The notes under the pieces: generated by a model
The model's database searches: none
What the model was told of the DNA's origin: nothing
The model's input: only the letters and a program-made list of their open reading frames with translations
Assembly: GCA_959600835.1 (NCBI GenBank)
Contig: CAUGNQ010000034.1
Coordinates: 1 to 21,520 of the forward strand
Direction: 5' to 3'
Source: an uncultured Collinsella sp.
Lineage (GTDB): Bacteria > Actinomycetota > Coriobacteriia > Coriobacteriales > Coriobacteriaceae
DNA length: 21,520 nt
Shown here: in pieces, positions 6,782-14,343 of the stretch
Layout: each line of letters begins with the position of its first letter
Numbering within the stretch: position 1 is the stretch's first letter
Position numbers and translations under genes: made by a program

Positions 6782-9448
6782 ATGACACCTCTCGCAAAAC
6801 GTCTCCCGCGCGAGCTGCGCCGCAATATCGGCAAGTACCTGGGCATCTTTTTGCTTATGTGCGGAAGCATCGCCCTTACCTCGGGCTTTTTGCTCGCGGC
6901 GCATTCCATCGGCTGCCTCATCGACGACATGCGCGACGAGTACACGATCGAGGACGGCCGCGTGACCACCTCCTTCGAGGCTACCAAAGACCAGCTCAAG
7001 GCCGCCGAGGATGCAGCCGGCGACGTCGGTGGCGTCACGCTCTACAAGAACTTCTCCATCGACGCCATCATCAAAAAGGCGTCCGGCGACGATGGCACCA
7101 AGCGCACCCTGCGCACCTACGCGCATCGCACCAAGGTTGACATTGCGTCCTACTGCGAAGGCAGGCAGCCCAAGACGGACGATGAGGTGGCAATCGACCG
7201 TGTCTTCGCCACCAACAACGACCTCGCCGTGGGTGATAAGGTCGAGCTTGAGGGCCGCACCTACACCATCTGCGGCATCATGACCCAGCCCGATAGCCAG
7301 GCGCTGTTCCTCGACAATTCGGACTTTACGGTGAACACCATCACGTACGGCGTGGCCGAGGTCACCGACGCCGGCTTTGCCGCGCTTGAGGACGCCGGCG
7401 GCGCGCCTGCCTACACCTACTCCTTTACCTTTACCGATCGCGACCTCCCCACCGCGGATCGCATCGATACGGAGCAGGATATGGTCGAGGCGCTGGCCGA
7501 TGCCGATGCGCGCGTGGACGATCTGATCGATGCCGATTCCAATCAGGGCATTGGCTATGCGCGCGACGACGTCGACGGCGACTCCATGATGTGGATGACG
7601 TTGCTCGACATCATCATCGTGATCATGGCGTTTGTCTTTGTGGTGCTCACCGACGCCACCATCGAGGAGGAGAGCGCCATCATCGGCACGCTGCTCGCCA
7701 GCGGCTATCGCCGTCGCGAGATCGTGCTGCACTACCTGGCACTTCCCGCCATCGTGGGCGTGCTCGCGGCACTTTTGGGCACCGCGCTCGGCGTTGCGTT
7801 CTTTACCGAGCCCATGCGCGGTCTCTACTACGGCTCGTACAGTCTGCCGCCCTTCCAGGTGTACTGGAGCTGGGAAATCTTTGTGAAGTGCGCTGTGGTC
7901 CCCGCCGCCGCGCTCATCCTCATCACGCTGGTGGGTCTGCTCCGCAAAATGGGCAAGACGCCGCTGCAGTTCCTTCGTCACGAGGCGAGTGGCAAGTCGG
8001 GTACCAAGCGCGGTCTGCAGCTGCCGGAACGCATGGGCTTTGTCTCCCGCTTCCGCCTGCGCGTCTTCCTGCGCAACCTGGGCAACTTCGCCACGCTCTT
8101 CGTGGGCATCGCGTTTGGGTCGCTGCTTTTGCTCTTTGGCCTGGCGATCCTGCCCACGATGACGCACTACGCGGACAACCTCGAGACGAGCCTGGTCGCC
8201 GAGCATCAGTACACACTCAAGGCGCCGCTGGAGCTCGAGGGCACTACCGAGGAGCGCGAGCAGTGGTCGGCACTCGAGCGCTTGCAGTCGGTTGACGGCG
8301 CGCTGCTTTCTGCCGCCCAGGATGCCGATGACGAGCTTGACGGCGCGGCCGATGCGGCGCAGACGGCAGCCGATGCCGCGACCGCATCTCCGTCTGCCGA
8401 GAGCCTGACCGCAGCGCAGGATGCGCTTGCTAAGGTCAAGGACAAGAAGGATGCGCTCTACGCACGCCTCGACGATCTTGCCGATGCCCTCGGCTGCAAC
8501 CGCGATGAGGCCATCGATCTGATCGACAAGGCCTCTAAGATCGACACTGACAACGACGATATCCACCCGGTCAATACGACCGACAACGGCGCGGGCGCAA
8601 TCGCGCAGGCCGAGAAATATGCCGTTCACCAGCTGCAGTACGACCGTGGCGACGGTAATGGCGAGGAGACGATTTCTGTCTACGGCATCTCGTCCGATTC
8701 GCGCTACTGGAAGGGCCTCAACATCGGCGATGGCCGCGTCGTCTTTGGCGGCGGTCTGCTCGATAAGTTTGGCTGGAGCGAGGGCCAGAAGGTCACGCTC
8801 AGCGACAAGTACGAGGGTGAGCATTATTCCTTTGAGTACGCGGGCAAGGACTGTGCCTGGGGCTCCAAGTCGGACATGAACATCTATATGAGTATCGACG
8901 ACTTTAACGAGCTGTTCGACAACGATGCCGCCTACTTCAACGGCTATGTGAGCAACGAGAAGCTCGACCTCGACGCGCGCTACTTTGCCGGCGACACCAC
9001 GCCCGACGACATGCGCGCCGTGGGCGACCAGTTTATCGGCATGATGAGCAAAATGATCGGCATGATGGTCGGGCTCGCGGTGTTTATCTTCCTGCTGTTT
9101 ATGTACCTGCTGACCAAGGCGGTGATCGACCACAGCGCCCGTTCGATCAGCTACATGAAAGTCTTTGGCTATCGCGATAGCGAGATCTCGCATCTGTACA
9201 TCCGCTCGATCACGCTGTGCGTGGCGGTGTCACTCGTGCTGAGCCTGCCCGTGATCATTGGCTCGCTGACCGCGATTTTCCGCTCGATGCTGCTCGCCTA
9301 CAACGGCAATATCGAGATCTACGTGCCCGCTTGGTCCATGGCTGCATGCGTCGGCATCGGCTTTGCGACCTACCTGGTCGTGGCGCTGCTACACACGCGC
9401 TCCATCAAGCGCGTCAGCCTGGCCGAAGCCCTCAAGGTGCAGGAGTAG
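6782..9448 (+). CDS. Large FtsX-domain ABC permease
   Basis: An 888-aa membrane protein that pairs with the preceding ATPase. Estimated helices: about 15-41, 269-290, 318-341, 370-386, 436-459, 757-780, 806-832 and 851-873. This gives two FtsX-type half-modules, each preceded by a big extracytoplasmic domain (about 42-268 and 460-756). The second outer domain begins with an Ala/Asp-rich predicted coiled coil (about 495-575). Conserved FtsX-like coupling stretches are visible (GTLLASGYRRREIVLHYLAL; YMKVFGYRDSEISHLYIRS). I used the ATG at 6782; an in-frame TTG at 6767 overlaps the ATPase stop and is less likely. Such permeases in Gram-positives export peptides or lipids or sense antimicrobial peptides; the substrate is unknown. 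A nested REP-like palindrome begins one base after the stop. Confidence 0.9.
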   Translation: MTPLAKRLPRELRRNIGKYLGIFLLMCGSIALTSGFLLAAHSIGCLIDDMRDEYTIEDGRVTTSFEATKDQLKAAEDAAGDVGGVTLYKNFSIDAIIKKASGDDGTKRTLRTYAHRTKVDIASYCEGRQPKTDDEVAIDRVFATNNDLAVGDKVELEGRTYTICGIMTQPDSQALFLDNSDFTVNTITYGVAEVTDAGFAALEDAGGAPAYTYSFTFTDRDLPTADRIDTEQDMVEALADADARVDDLIDADSNQGIGYARDDVDGDSMMWMTLLDIIIVIMAFVFVVLTDATIEEESAIIGTLLASGYRRREIVLHYLALPAIVGVLAALLGTALGVAFFTEPMRGLYYGSYSLPPFQVYWSWEIFVKCAVVPAAALILITLVGLLRKMGKTPLQFLRHEASGKSGTKRGLQLPERMGFVSRFRLRVFLRNLGNFATLFVGIAFGSLLLLFGLAILPTMTHYADNLETSLVAEHQYTLKAPLELEGTTEEREQWSALERLQSVDGALLSAAQDADDELDGAADAAQTAADAATASPSAESLTAAQDALAKVKDKKDALYARLDDLADALGCNRDEAIDLIDKASKIDTDNDDIHPVNTTDNGAGAIAQAEKYAVHQLQYDRGDGNGEETISVYGISSDSRYWKGLNIGDGRVVFGGGLLDKFGWSEGQKVTLSDKYEGEHYSFEYAGKDCAWGSKSDMNIYMSIDDFNELFDNDAAYFNGYVSNEKLDLDARYFAGDTTPDDMRAVGDQFIGMMSKMIGMMVGLAVFIFLLFMYLLTKAVIDHSARSISYMKVFGYRDSEISHLYIRSITLCVAVSLVLSLPVIIGSLTAIFRSMLLAYNGNIEIYVPAWSMAACVGIGFATYLVVALLHTRSIKRVSLAEALKVQE

Positions 9449-9568
9449 TCATCGGGGACGTTCTTAAATGACTAGTCACTGGGGACAGTCTTTGCCGATT
9501 CGCCGGCTCGCCGGCCGGACTGGCAAGGACTGTCCCTGGCGGCACTCATTTAAGTCTGTCCCCAATGA
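9449..9568. repeat. Nested REP-like palindromes (BIME-like unit)
   Basis: An inner hairpin has arms cactggggacagtctttgcc (9477-9496) and ggcaaggactgtccctgg, separated by a GC-rich palindromic loop. It is enclosed by outer arms about 9449-9475 and 9544-9568, complementary at about 20 of 25 positions (gtcccc/ggggac plus catttaag/cttaaatg). The inner part repeats the element at 5904-5961; the outer part is shared with the fragment at 17938-17970. The unit fills the gap after the FtsX permease and could act as a terminator or mRNA-stabilising structure. Confidence 0.75.
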
Positions 9569-9592
9569 GTGCCTAACGACTCGGTGTTGCGC

Positions 9593-9624
9593 TTGACTTC
9601 AACCCTACTTCAACGGGTACCATC
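9593..9624 (+). promoter_or_regulatory. Candidate promoter with long spacer before the DUF362 gene
   Basis: TTGACT (9593-9598) and TACCAT (9619-9624) are separated by 20 bp. The spacer holds a direct repeat, acttcaa (9596-9602 and 9607-9613), and ACCC/GGGT flanks. Spacers of 19-20 bp are typical of MerR-family-activated promoters. No MerR gene is in the window, so this is suggestive only. Confidence 0.35.
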
Positions 9625-9665
9625 CTCTATGTCTGTAACGCCATATAGACCGAGGGGATATATCT

Positions 9666-10871
9666 ATGACCGCAACCGCACCCGCAGCACCGGCAAAGGT
9701 GTACTTCACCAACCTGCGCACGCATGCTCGCGAGAGCCAGCTCGACAAACTCAAACGCCTCATTCGCCGCGCCGGCATTGAGCAGATCGACTTCGAGAAC
9801 AAGTTCGTCGCTATCAAGATTCACTTTGGCGAGCTGGGCAACCTGAGCTTTTTGCGCCCCAACTACGCCCGCGCCGTCGCGGATGTCGTGAAGGAGCTGG
9901 GCGGCAAGCCCTTCCTCACCGACTGCAACACGCTCTATGTCGGTAGCCGCAAAAACGCGCTCGAGCACATCGATACCGCCTACCAGAACGGCTTTACCCC
10001 GTATGCCACGGGTTGCCAGATCATCATCGCCGACGGCCTCAAGGGTACCGACGAGGCGCTCGTCCCGGTCGAGGGTGGCGAGTACGTGCGCGAGGCAAAG
10101 ATCGGTCAGGCGCTCATGGACGCCGACATCGTGATCAGCCTTACGCACTTTAAGGGCCATGAACAGGCCGGCTTTGGCGGCGCCATGAAGAACCTGGGCA
10201 TGGGCGGCGGTAGCCGTGCCGGCAAGATGGAGCAGCACGCCGCCGGTAAGCCGAGCGTCGATACTACCAACTGCGTAGGTTGCCGTGCCTGCGAGAAGAT
10301 TTGCGCGCACAGCGCCATCACGTTTGACGGTACGCGTGAGCGCGAGCTTGCCAACGGCAGCACCCGCACGGTTCACGTGGCTGCCATCGACCACGATCGC
10401 TGCGTGGGCTGCGGACGCTGTATTGCGGCGTGCAACCAGGACTGCATCAAGCCCGACTATGATGCCGCGGCCGACGTACTCAACTACAAGATCGCCGAGT
10501 ACACCAAGGCCATTGTTCAGGACCGTCCGAGCTTCCACATCTCGCTTGCCATGGACATCAGCCCCAACTGCGACTGCCACCCCGAAAACGACACGCCCAT
10601 CGTCAACGACATCGGCATGTTCGCGAGCTTCGACCCGGTCGCCATCGACCAGGCCTGCGCCGACGCCGTCCTGGCGTCCGAGCCGCTGCCTAACACCGAG
10701 CTTACCGACAGCGCGGCCAAGATGGAGCATAATCACGAGCATCTGGAGGGCGAGCAGGCCAAGGATCCCTTCTGCATCACGCATCCCGACACCGACTGGC
10801 GCGCGTGCATCGCGCATGCCGAGAAGATCGGCCTGGGCACGAGCAAGTACGAGCTCATCGAGGTCAAATAG
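9666..10871 (+). CDS. DUF362 protein with two 4Fe-4S ferredoxin motifs
   Basis: A 401-aa, probably cytoplasmic iron-sulfur protein. The DUF362 domain occupies about 11-200 and again about 280-400, with an inserted ferredoxin module. Its two cluster motifs are CVGCRACEKIC (C203, C206, C209, C213) and CVGCGRCIAAC (C246, C249, C252, C256). A further cysteine/histidine cluster SPNCDCHPEND follows. No signal peptide or membrane helix is visible. The ATG follows GAGGGGA by 8 nt. It is a single-gene unit bounded by REP-like palindromes upstream and a bidirectional terminator downstream. DUF362 proteins are widespread in anaerobes and lack a settled function; an electron-transfer or redox role is inferred from the clusters. 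Confidence 0.92.
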   Translation: MTATAPAAPAKVYFTNLRTHARESQLDKLKRLIRRAGIEQIDFENKFVAIKIHFGELGNLSFLRPNYARAVADVVKELGGKPFLTDCNTLYVGSRKNALEHIDTAYQNGFTPYATGCQIIIADGLKGTDEALVPVEGGEYVREAKIGQALMDADIVISLTHFKGHEQAGFGGAMKNLGMGGGSRAGKMEQHAAGKPSVDTTNCVGCRACEKICAHSAITFDGTRERELANGSTRTVHVAAIDHDRCVGCGRCIAACNQDCIKPDYDAAADVLNYKIAEYTKAIVQDRPSFHISLAMDISPNCDCHPENDTPIVNDIGMFASFDPVAIDQACADAVLASEPLPNTELTDSAAKMEHNHEHLEGEQAKDPFCITHPDTDWRACIAHAEKIGLGTSKYELIEVK

Positions 10872-10918
10872 CGCCTAGCTATTGGACATATCAAGCGCTT
10901 TTGTAGCGCAACGTTAGT

Positions 10919-10958
10919 AAAAACCGCCCGTGAGCACAGCGCCCACGGGCGGCTTTTT
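10919..10958. terminator. Bidirectional rho-independent terminator
   Basis: A perfect 9-bp stem, ccgcccgtg (10924-10932) with cacgggcgg (10944-10952), is followed on the plus strand by ctttttt-like sequence and preceded by aaaaa (10919-10923), which forms the T-tract for the minus strand. It lies between the convergent DUF362 and hydrolase genes and can serve both. Confidence 0.9.
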
Positions 10959-11002
10959 GGAAGTGCTAGGGGCCAGATAGACCAGTAAACCGTACTATTT
11001 GC

Positions 11003-11968
11003 TTAAAAAATCTTGTCGAGGAAGTCGTCGACCGTGTTCCAGTAGAGCTCGGGGTCAACTTGCGCGCTCTTGGCGTGGGTGGCGCCGTGGATAGTGAGCT
11101 TCTGTTTAACCTTGCTGGCGCACGCGTCGTAGTTTTGGTCGAGCATGTCGTACGGCACAAAGGTGTCCTGGTCGCCGTGGATAAACAGCATGGGAACCGT
11201 CGCGTGTTCGAGTTGGTCCACACTGCTCGCCTTATGAAAGTCGTAGCCTGCGCGCACGTTGCACACTAAGTTTGCTACATCGAGCAAGGGAAAGCTGGGC
11301 AGGCCGAACACGTCCTTGAGCTGCAGGGAAAACTCGTCCCAAACGCTTGTATAGCCGCAGTCCTCGATAATGCATTTCACGTTTGCGGGCAGAGATTCCC
11401 CCGCTACATTCATGGCGGTCGCTGCACCCATCGACTCGCCAAAGACCAGGATGCGCGCCTTGGGATCGGCCGCAACGATCCGCCCGATCCACGCGACGAC
11501 ATCGAGTCGCTCGGGCCAGCCCATGCCGATGTAGTCACCGCCGGAACGCTCGTGGGCGCGGGCGGCAGGTGCGAGCACGTTCATGCCGCGGTCGTGGAAT
11601 CGCTTGACGTATCGGGCCATACCGATGGGCTCATCGGTGTATCCGTGTAGGCAGATAGCGTAATTGTGCGTGCTCTCTGGGGCGACAAAATACCAAGCGG
11701 CAAGTTCGGTTCCGTCATCTGCGGTGAGGCTGCTGCTCTCGCGGTTCTCTTTAAACCATGCCCGCGCCTCGGTTCCCTCGGCATCCATCTGTTCACCCTT
11801 TTCGGCGTCCTTGCCGTCCTGCATCATCTTCATGGTGTAGGGGGCGCGAGGGTTCAGGGCAAAGTCGAACAAGAAGTTGCCGGCAAACCCCAGCAGCGCT
11901 ACAACGAGCACCAGCGCAACGATGCCGGCTATCTTGAGCTTTCGATGGGAACGTGCGTTTTGAGACAT
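11003..11968 (-). CDS. Membrane-anchored alpha/beta hydrolase
   Basis: A 321-aa serine hydrolase tethered by one N-terminal helix (about 12-33) after a short basic tail, so the catalytic domain is probably outside the membrane. The alpha/beta-hydrolase core shows the oxyanion motif LHGYTDEP (107-114), the nucleophile elbow GESMGA (S179), the acid in HGDQDTFVP (D268) and the base H298 in GATHA. It resembles the BEM46/YqkD-like group often annotated as DUF1749/lysophospholipase-like hydrolases. The substrate is unknown. The ATG has AGGAAAG 7 nt upstream. Its promoter is unusually clear and carries two matching operator-like dyads, so expression is probably regulated. Confidence 0.9.
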   Translation of the reverse strand: MSQNARSHRKLKIAGIVALVLVVALLGFAGNFLFDFALNPRAPYTMKMMQDGKDAEKGEQMDAEGTEARAWFKENRESSSLTADDGTELAAWYFVAPESTHNYAICLHGYTDEPIGMARYVKRFHDRGMNVLAPAARAHERSGGDYIGMGWPERLDVVAWIGRIVAADPKARILVFGESMGAATAMNVAGESLPANVKCIIEDCGYTSVWDEFSLQLKDVFGLPSFPLLDVANLVCNVRAGYDFHKASSVDQLEHATVPMLFIHGDQDTFVPYDMLDQNYDACASKVKQKLTIHGATHAKSAQVDPELYWNTVDDFLDKIF

Positions 11969-11988
11969 AAGAAGCTTTCCTATAAGAT

Positions 11989-12002
11989 GTTAATACATCA
12001 AC
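11989..12002. promoter_or_regulatory. Operator-like dyad, leader copy
   Basis: GTTGATGTATTAAC (minus strand) is an imperfect dyad. It differs from the copy at 12034-12047 only by T/C transitions (11 of 14 identical). It falls just downstream of the predicted transcription start of the hydrolase gene. An overlapping perfect palindrome gatgt-taat-acatc lies at 11986-11999. Confidence 0.45.
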
Positions 12003-12017
12003 ATTTAATGCAAGCGC

Positions 12018-12046
12018 ATTATGGACGTTCGCCGTTGATGCGTCAA
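12018..12046 (-). promoter_or_regulatory. Promoter of the alpha/beta hydrolase gene
   Basis: On the minus strand TTGACG (12046-12041) and CATAAT (12023-12018) are separated by exactly 17 bp, each one base from the sigma-70 consensus. The expected start lies near 12010, giving a leader of about 40 nt. Confidence 0.75.
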
Positions 12047-12047
12047 C
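12034..12047. promoter_or_regulatory. Operator-like dyad, -35 copy
   Basis: GTTGACGCATCAAC (minus strand) has perfect 5-bp arms GTTGA/TCAAC and contains the -35 box of the hydrolase promoter. Its centre is 45 bp from the second copy, a spacing compatible with cooperative repressor binding. The regulator is not encoded nearby. Confidence 0.5.
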
Positions 12048-12082
12048 AGGCAAAGAATGGGTAAACAAAGGGTCACGTATGG

Positions 12083-12119
12083 TGCAAATTTCGCACGTAC
12101 CCAGACGCTTTGATATAGT
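12083..12119 (+). promoter_or_regulatory. Promoter of the hemolysin III-like gene
   Basis: An extended -10 element TGaTATAGT (12111-12119) lies 36 bp before the start codon. The -35 match is partial (ttcgca, 12090-12095). The dyad GTGC-N7-GCAC (12083-12097) overlaps the -35 region and may be a regulator site. Confidence 0.55.
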
Positions 12120-12154
12120 GTTGAGAACTCTTTACGTTGGAGGATGTAACCGGC

Positions 12155-12838
12155 ATGTCCGATTCGAGCGACAGTTCCAAGCCGCGACCCAAGACCGCGG
12201 CCGTTCCACACTACACGGTGGGCGAGGAGATCATGAACTCCGTCACCCATGGTGTCGGCTGCCTGCTGGGTATCGCGGGCCTGGTGCTCCTGATCGTATT
12301 CGCTGCCCTGCGCGGCGGAGGCCCGGCCCACATGGCCGCGGCGATTGTCTATGGTGTCAGTATCATCCTCGAATACTTGGCCTCCACGCTCTATCACGCG
12401 ATTCAGCCCGCTCGCGCCAAGCGCGTGTTTCGCATCATCGACCACAGCTGCATTTACCTGCTCATAGCCGGCAGCTATACCCCGTTTTGCCTCATCACGC
12501 TCGCAAACGACGGCGGCCCTGCGCTGTTCTTTGCCGTGTGGGCCATCGCCATCATCGGCATCGCACTCGAGTGCTTTTTGCGCGAGCGTCAGCCGCACTG
12601 GGTAAGCGGCCTGGTCTACCTGCTGATGGGCTGGCTCGTCGTCTTTAAGCTGCCCGAGCTCGTGTCGCTGCTCAACCCCGTGGCGCTTGCCCTGCTCGCC
12701 GTTGGCGGCGTGTGCTATACCGTGGGCGTGCCGTTCTATATCGCCAAAAACGTGCGCTATCTGCACAGTGTTTTCCACTTGTGGGTGCTCGCCGGCAGCA
12801 TCTTCCAGTTCATGGCGGTGATCCTCTTCGTAATCTAG
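12155..12838 (+). CDS. Hemolysin III / PAQR-family membrane protein
   Basis: A 227-aa seven-helix membrane protein of the hemolysin III (TrhA/YqfA, PAQR) family. Conserved family residues are visible in order: E25 and H32 in EEIMNSVTHG, H81 in ASTLYH, D96/H97 in IIDHSCIYLLIAGSYTP, and H204/H208 in HSVFHLWVLAGS. In adiponectin-receptor relatives these histidines and aspartate bind zinc in a ceramidase-like site. Bacterial members are linked to membrane energetics or lipid homeostasis, and true hemolytic activity is doubtful. The chosen ATG lies 11 nt after GGAGG. The final family histidine region ends SIFQF rather than SALHF, a minor difference. Confidence 0.92.
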   Translation: MSDSSDSSKPRPKTAAVPHYTVGEEIMNSVTHGVGCLLGIAGLVLLIVFAALRGGGPAHMAAAIVYGVSIILEYLASTLYHAIQPARAKRVFRIIDHSCIYLLIAGSYTPFCLITLANDGGPALFFAVWAIAIIGIALECFLRERQPHWVSGLVYLLMGWLVVFKLPELVSLLNPVALALLAVGGVCYTVGVPFYIAKNVRYLHSVFHLWVLAGSIFQFMAVILFVI

Positions 12839-12925
12839 CGACCGCGCCCACGGCCCCGCTCGCACGGGCGACCGGCGCAACTGCCCTATCCGTCATCAAC
12901 GTTTTGACCTGACGTCCCGAATCTT

Positions 12926-12943
12926 GGAGGTTCGAGAAACTCC
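12926..12943 (+). promoter_or_regulatory. Hairpin hiding the Shine-Dalgarno of the CorC-type gene
   Basis: The only good ribosome binding site, GGAGG (12926-12930), is 15 nt from the ATG at 12946. GGAG pairs with CTCC (12940-12943), and TT with AA, around a cgag loop. The fold either blocks ribosome access or shortens the effective spacing. Confidence 0.45.
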
Positions 12944-12945
12944 CG

Positions 12946-14319
12946 ATGGACATAACCATCTCCCTTATCACCACCCTCGTTTTGACCCTCATCAACGGCT
13001 ACTTCTCTATGTCCGAGATGGCGCTCACCACGGCCAAGCGCGCCGTGTTGGAGCACGATGCCGAGGAGGGCGACAAGCGCGCCGAGCGTGCCATTAAGCT
13101 GGCTGCCGACTCCGACCAGCTGCTCGCCACCATCCAGGTCGCAATCACGCTCGTGGGCTTCGCCTCGTCCGCCGTCGCCTCGACGAGCCTGTCCGACCCG
13201 CTCGCCACGTGGCTCATGAGCTTTGGCATCGCGCCGCTCTCCGCCATCGCGCGCGGCCTGGCGCCGGTCATCATCACCGTCGCGGTCGCCTTCGTGTCCA
13301 TCGTGATCGGCGAGCTTGTCCCCAAGCGCATCGGCCTGGCCAATGCCGAGGGCGTGTCCAAGCAGGTCGTGGGACCGCTTTCCGTGTTCCAGAAGATTGC
13401 TCGCCCGCTCGTGTGGCTGACTGGCGCTTGCTCCGATGGCCTGGCCCGCATCCTGCGCATCAAGAGCGCCGATGATCGCCAGAACGTCTCGGAGGAAGAG
13501 ATCAAGTACATGGTCTCGGAGCAGGACGACCTGCTCGACGAGGAAAAGCGCATGATCCACGAGATCTTTGACCTGGGCGACACCGTTGCCCGCGAGGTCA
13601 TGGTGCCGCGTGTGGACACCACCATGTGCGAGGACGACGAGACGGTCGCCGACGTGCTGTCCACCATGCGCCAGACCGGCTTTAGCCGCATCCCCGTCTA
13701 TCACGAGGATCCCGACAACGTCGCCGGCATCGCGCACATCAAGGACCTGATCCAGCCCTCGCTCGACGGCAAGGGCGACCAGCCTATCGCCGACTTTTTG
13801 CGCGACGCCACCTTTGTGCCCGACACCAAGGACATCCTGCCGCTGCTGTCCGAGATGCAGACCTCGCACGACCAGATCGTGGTCGTCGTGGATGAGTACG
13901 GCGGCACGGCCGGCATCATCACCATCGAGGACATCGTCGAGGAGATCGTGGGCGAGATCGAGGACGAGTTCGACCCCGACAACAAGTACCTCACGCGCCT
14001 TTCGCGCCGCGAGTGGCTCGTTGATGGGCGTTTTTCGTGCGATGACGCGATTGAGCTTGGTTGGCCGCTTGAGGAAAGCGATGATTATGAGACCATCGCC
14101 GGCTGGATTTTGGAGCTTTGCGACTCGGTGCCCGACATCGGAGAGGTGTTTGAGGTCGCGGGGTACAAGTTTAAAGTGCAGTCGATGCGTGGCCAGCGCA
14201 TCTCGCTCATTCGCGTGATCGCTCCGGCCGAAACCGATAAGAAGGATTCCGAGTCTTCGGTAGACGAGCCGACGACGTCGGGTGCGGGTTCCGCGAATCC
14301 GCACGACGGCGACGAGTAG
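12946..14319 (+). CDS. CNNM/CorC-type membrane protein with CBS pair
   Basis: A 457-aa protein of the DUF21-CBS-CBS-CorC_HlyC family (TlyC/YhdP/CNNM-like). The DUF21 membrane domain (about 1-190) contains GYFSMSEMALTTAKR and GELVPKR (122-128). The CBS pair spans about 216-340, with MVPR (219-222) and DEYGGTAGIITIEDIVEEI (316-334). A CorC_HlyC transporter-associated domain (about 355-430) is followed by an acidic disordered tail. CNNM relatives are implicated in Mg2+ efflux and ATP-Mg-dependent gating, so this may oppose the Mg2+ uptake genes at 18266-21381; that link is inference. The hydrophobic N-terminus is family-typical, which fixes the ATG at 12946 despite the long ribosome-binding-site spacing. 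The next gene follows after 24 bp. Confidence 0.93.
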   Translation: MDITISLITTLVLTLINGYFSMSEMALTTAKRAVLEHDAEEGDKRAERAIKLAADSDQLLATIQVAITLVGFASSAVASTSLSDPLATWLMSFGIAPLSAIARGLAPVIITVAVAFVSIVIGELVPKRIGLANAEGVSKQVVGPLSVFQKIARPLVWLTGACSDGLARILRIKSADDRQNVSEEEIKYMVSEQDDLLDEEKRMIHEIFDLGDTVAREVMVPRVDTTMCEDDETVADVLSTMRQTGFSRIPVYHEDPDNVAGIAHIKDLIQPSLDGKGDQPIADFLRDATFVPDTKDILPLLSEMQTSHDQIVVVVDEYGGTAGIITIEDIVEEIVGEIEDEFDPDNKYLTRLSRREWLVDGRFSCDDAIELGWPLEESDDYETIAGWILELCDSVPDIGEVFEVAGYKFKVQSMRGQRISLIRVIAPAETDKKDSESSVDEPTTSGAGSANPHDGDE

Positions 14320-14343
14320 GACAAGGAAGAGTAGGGGAGAGTT

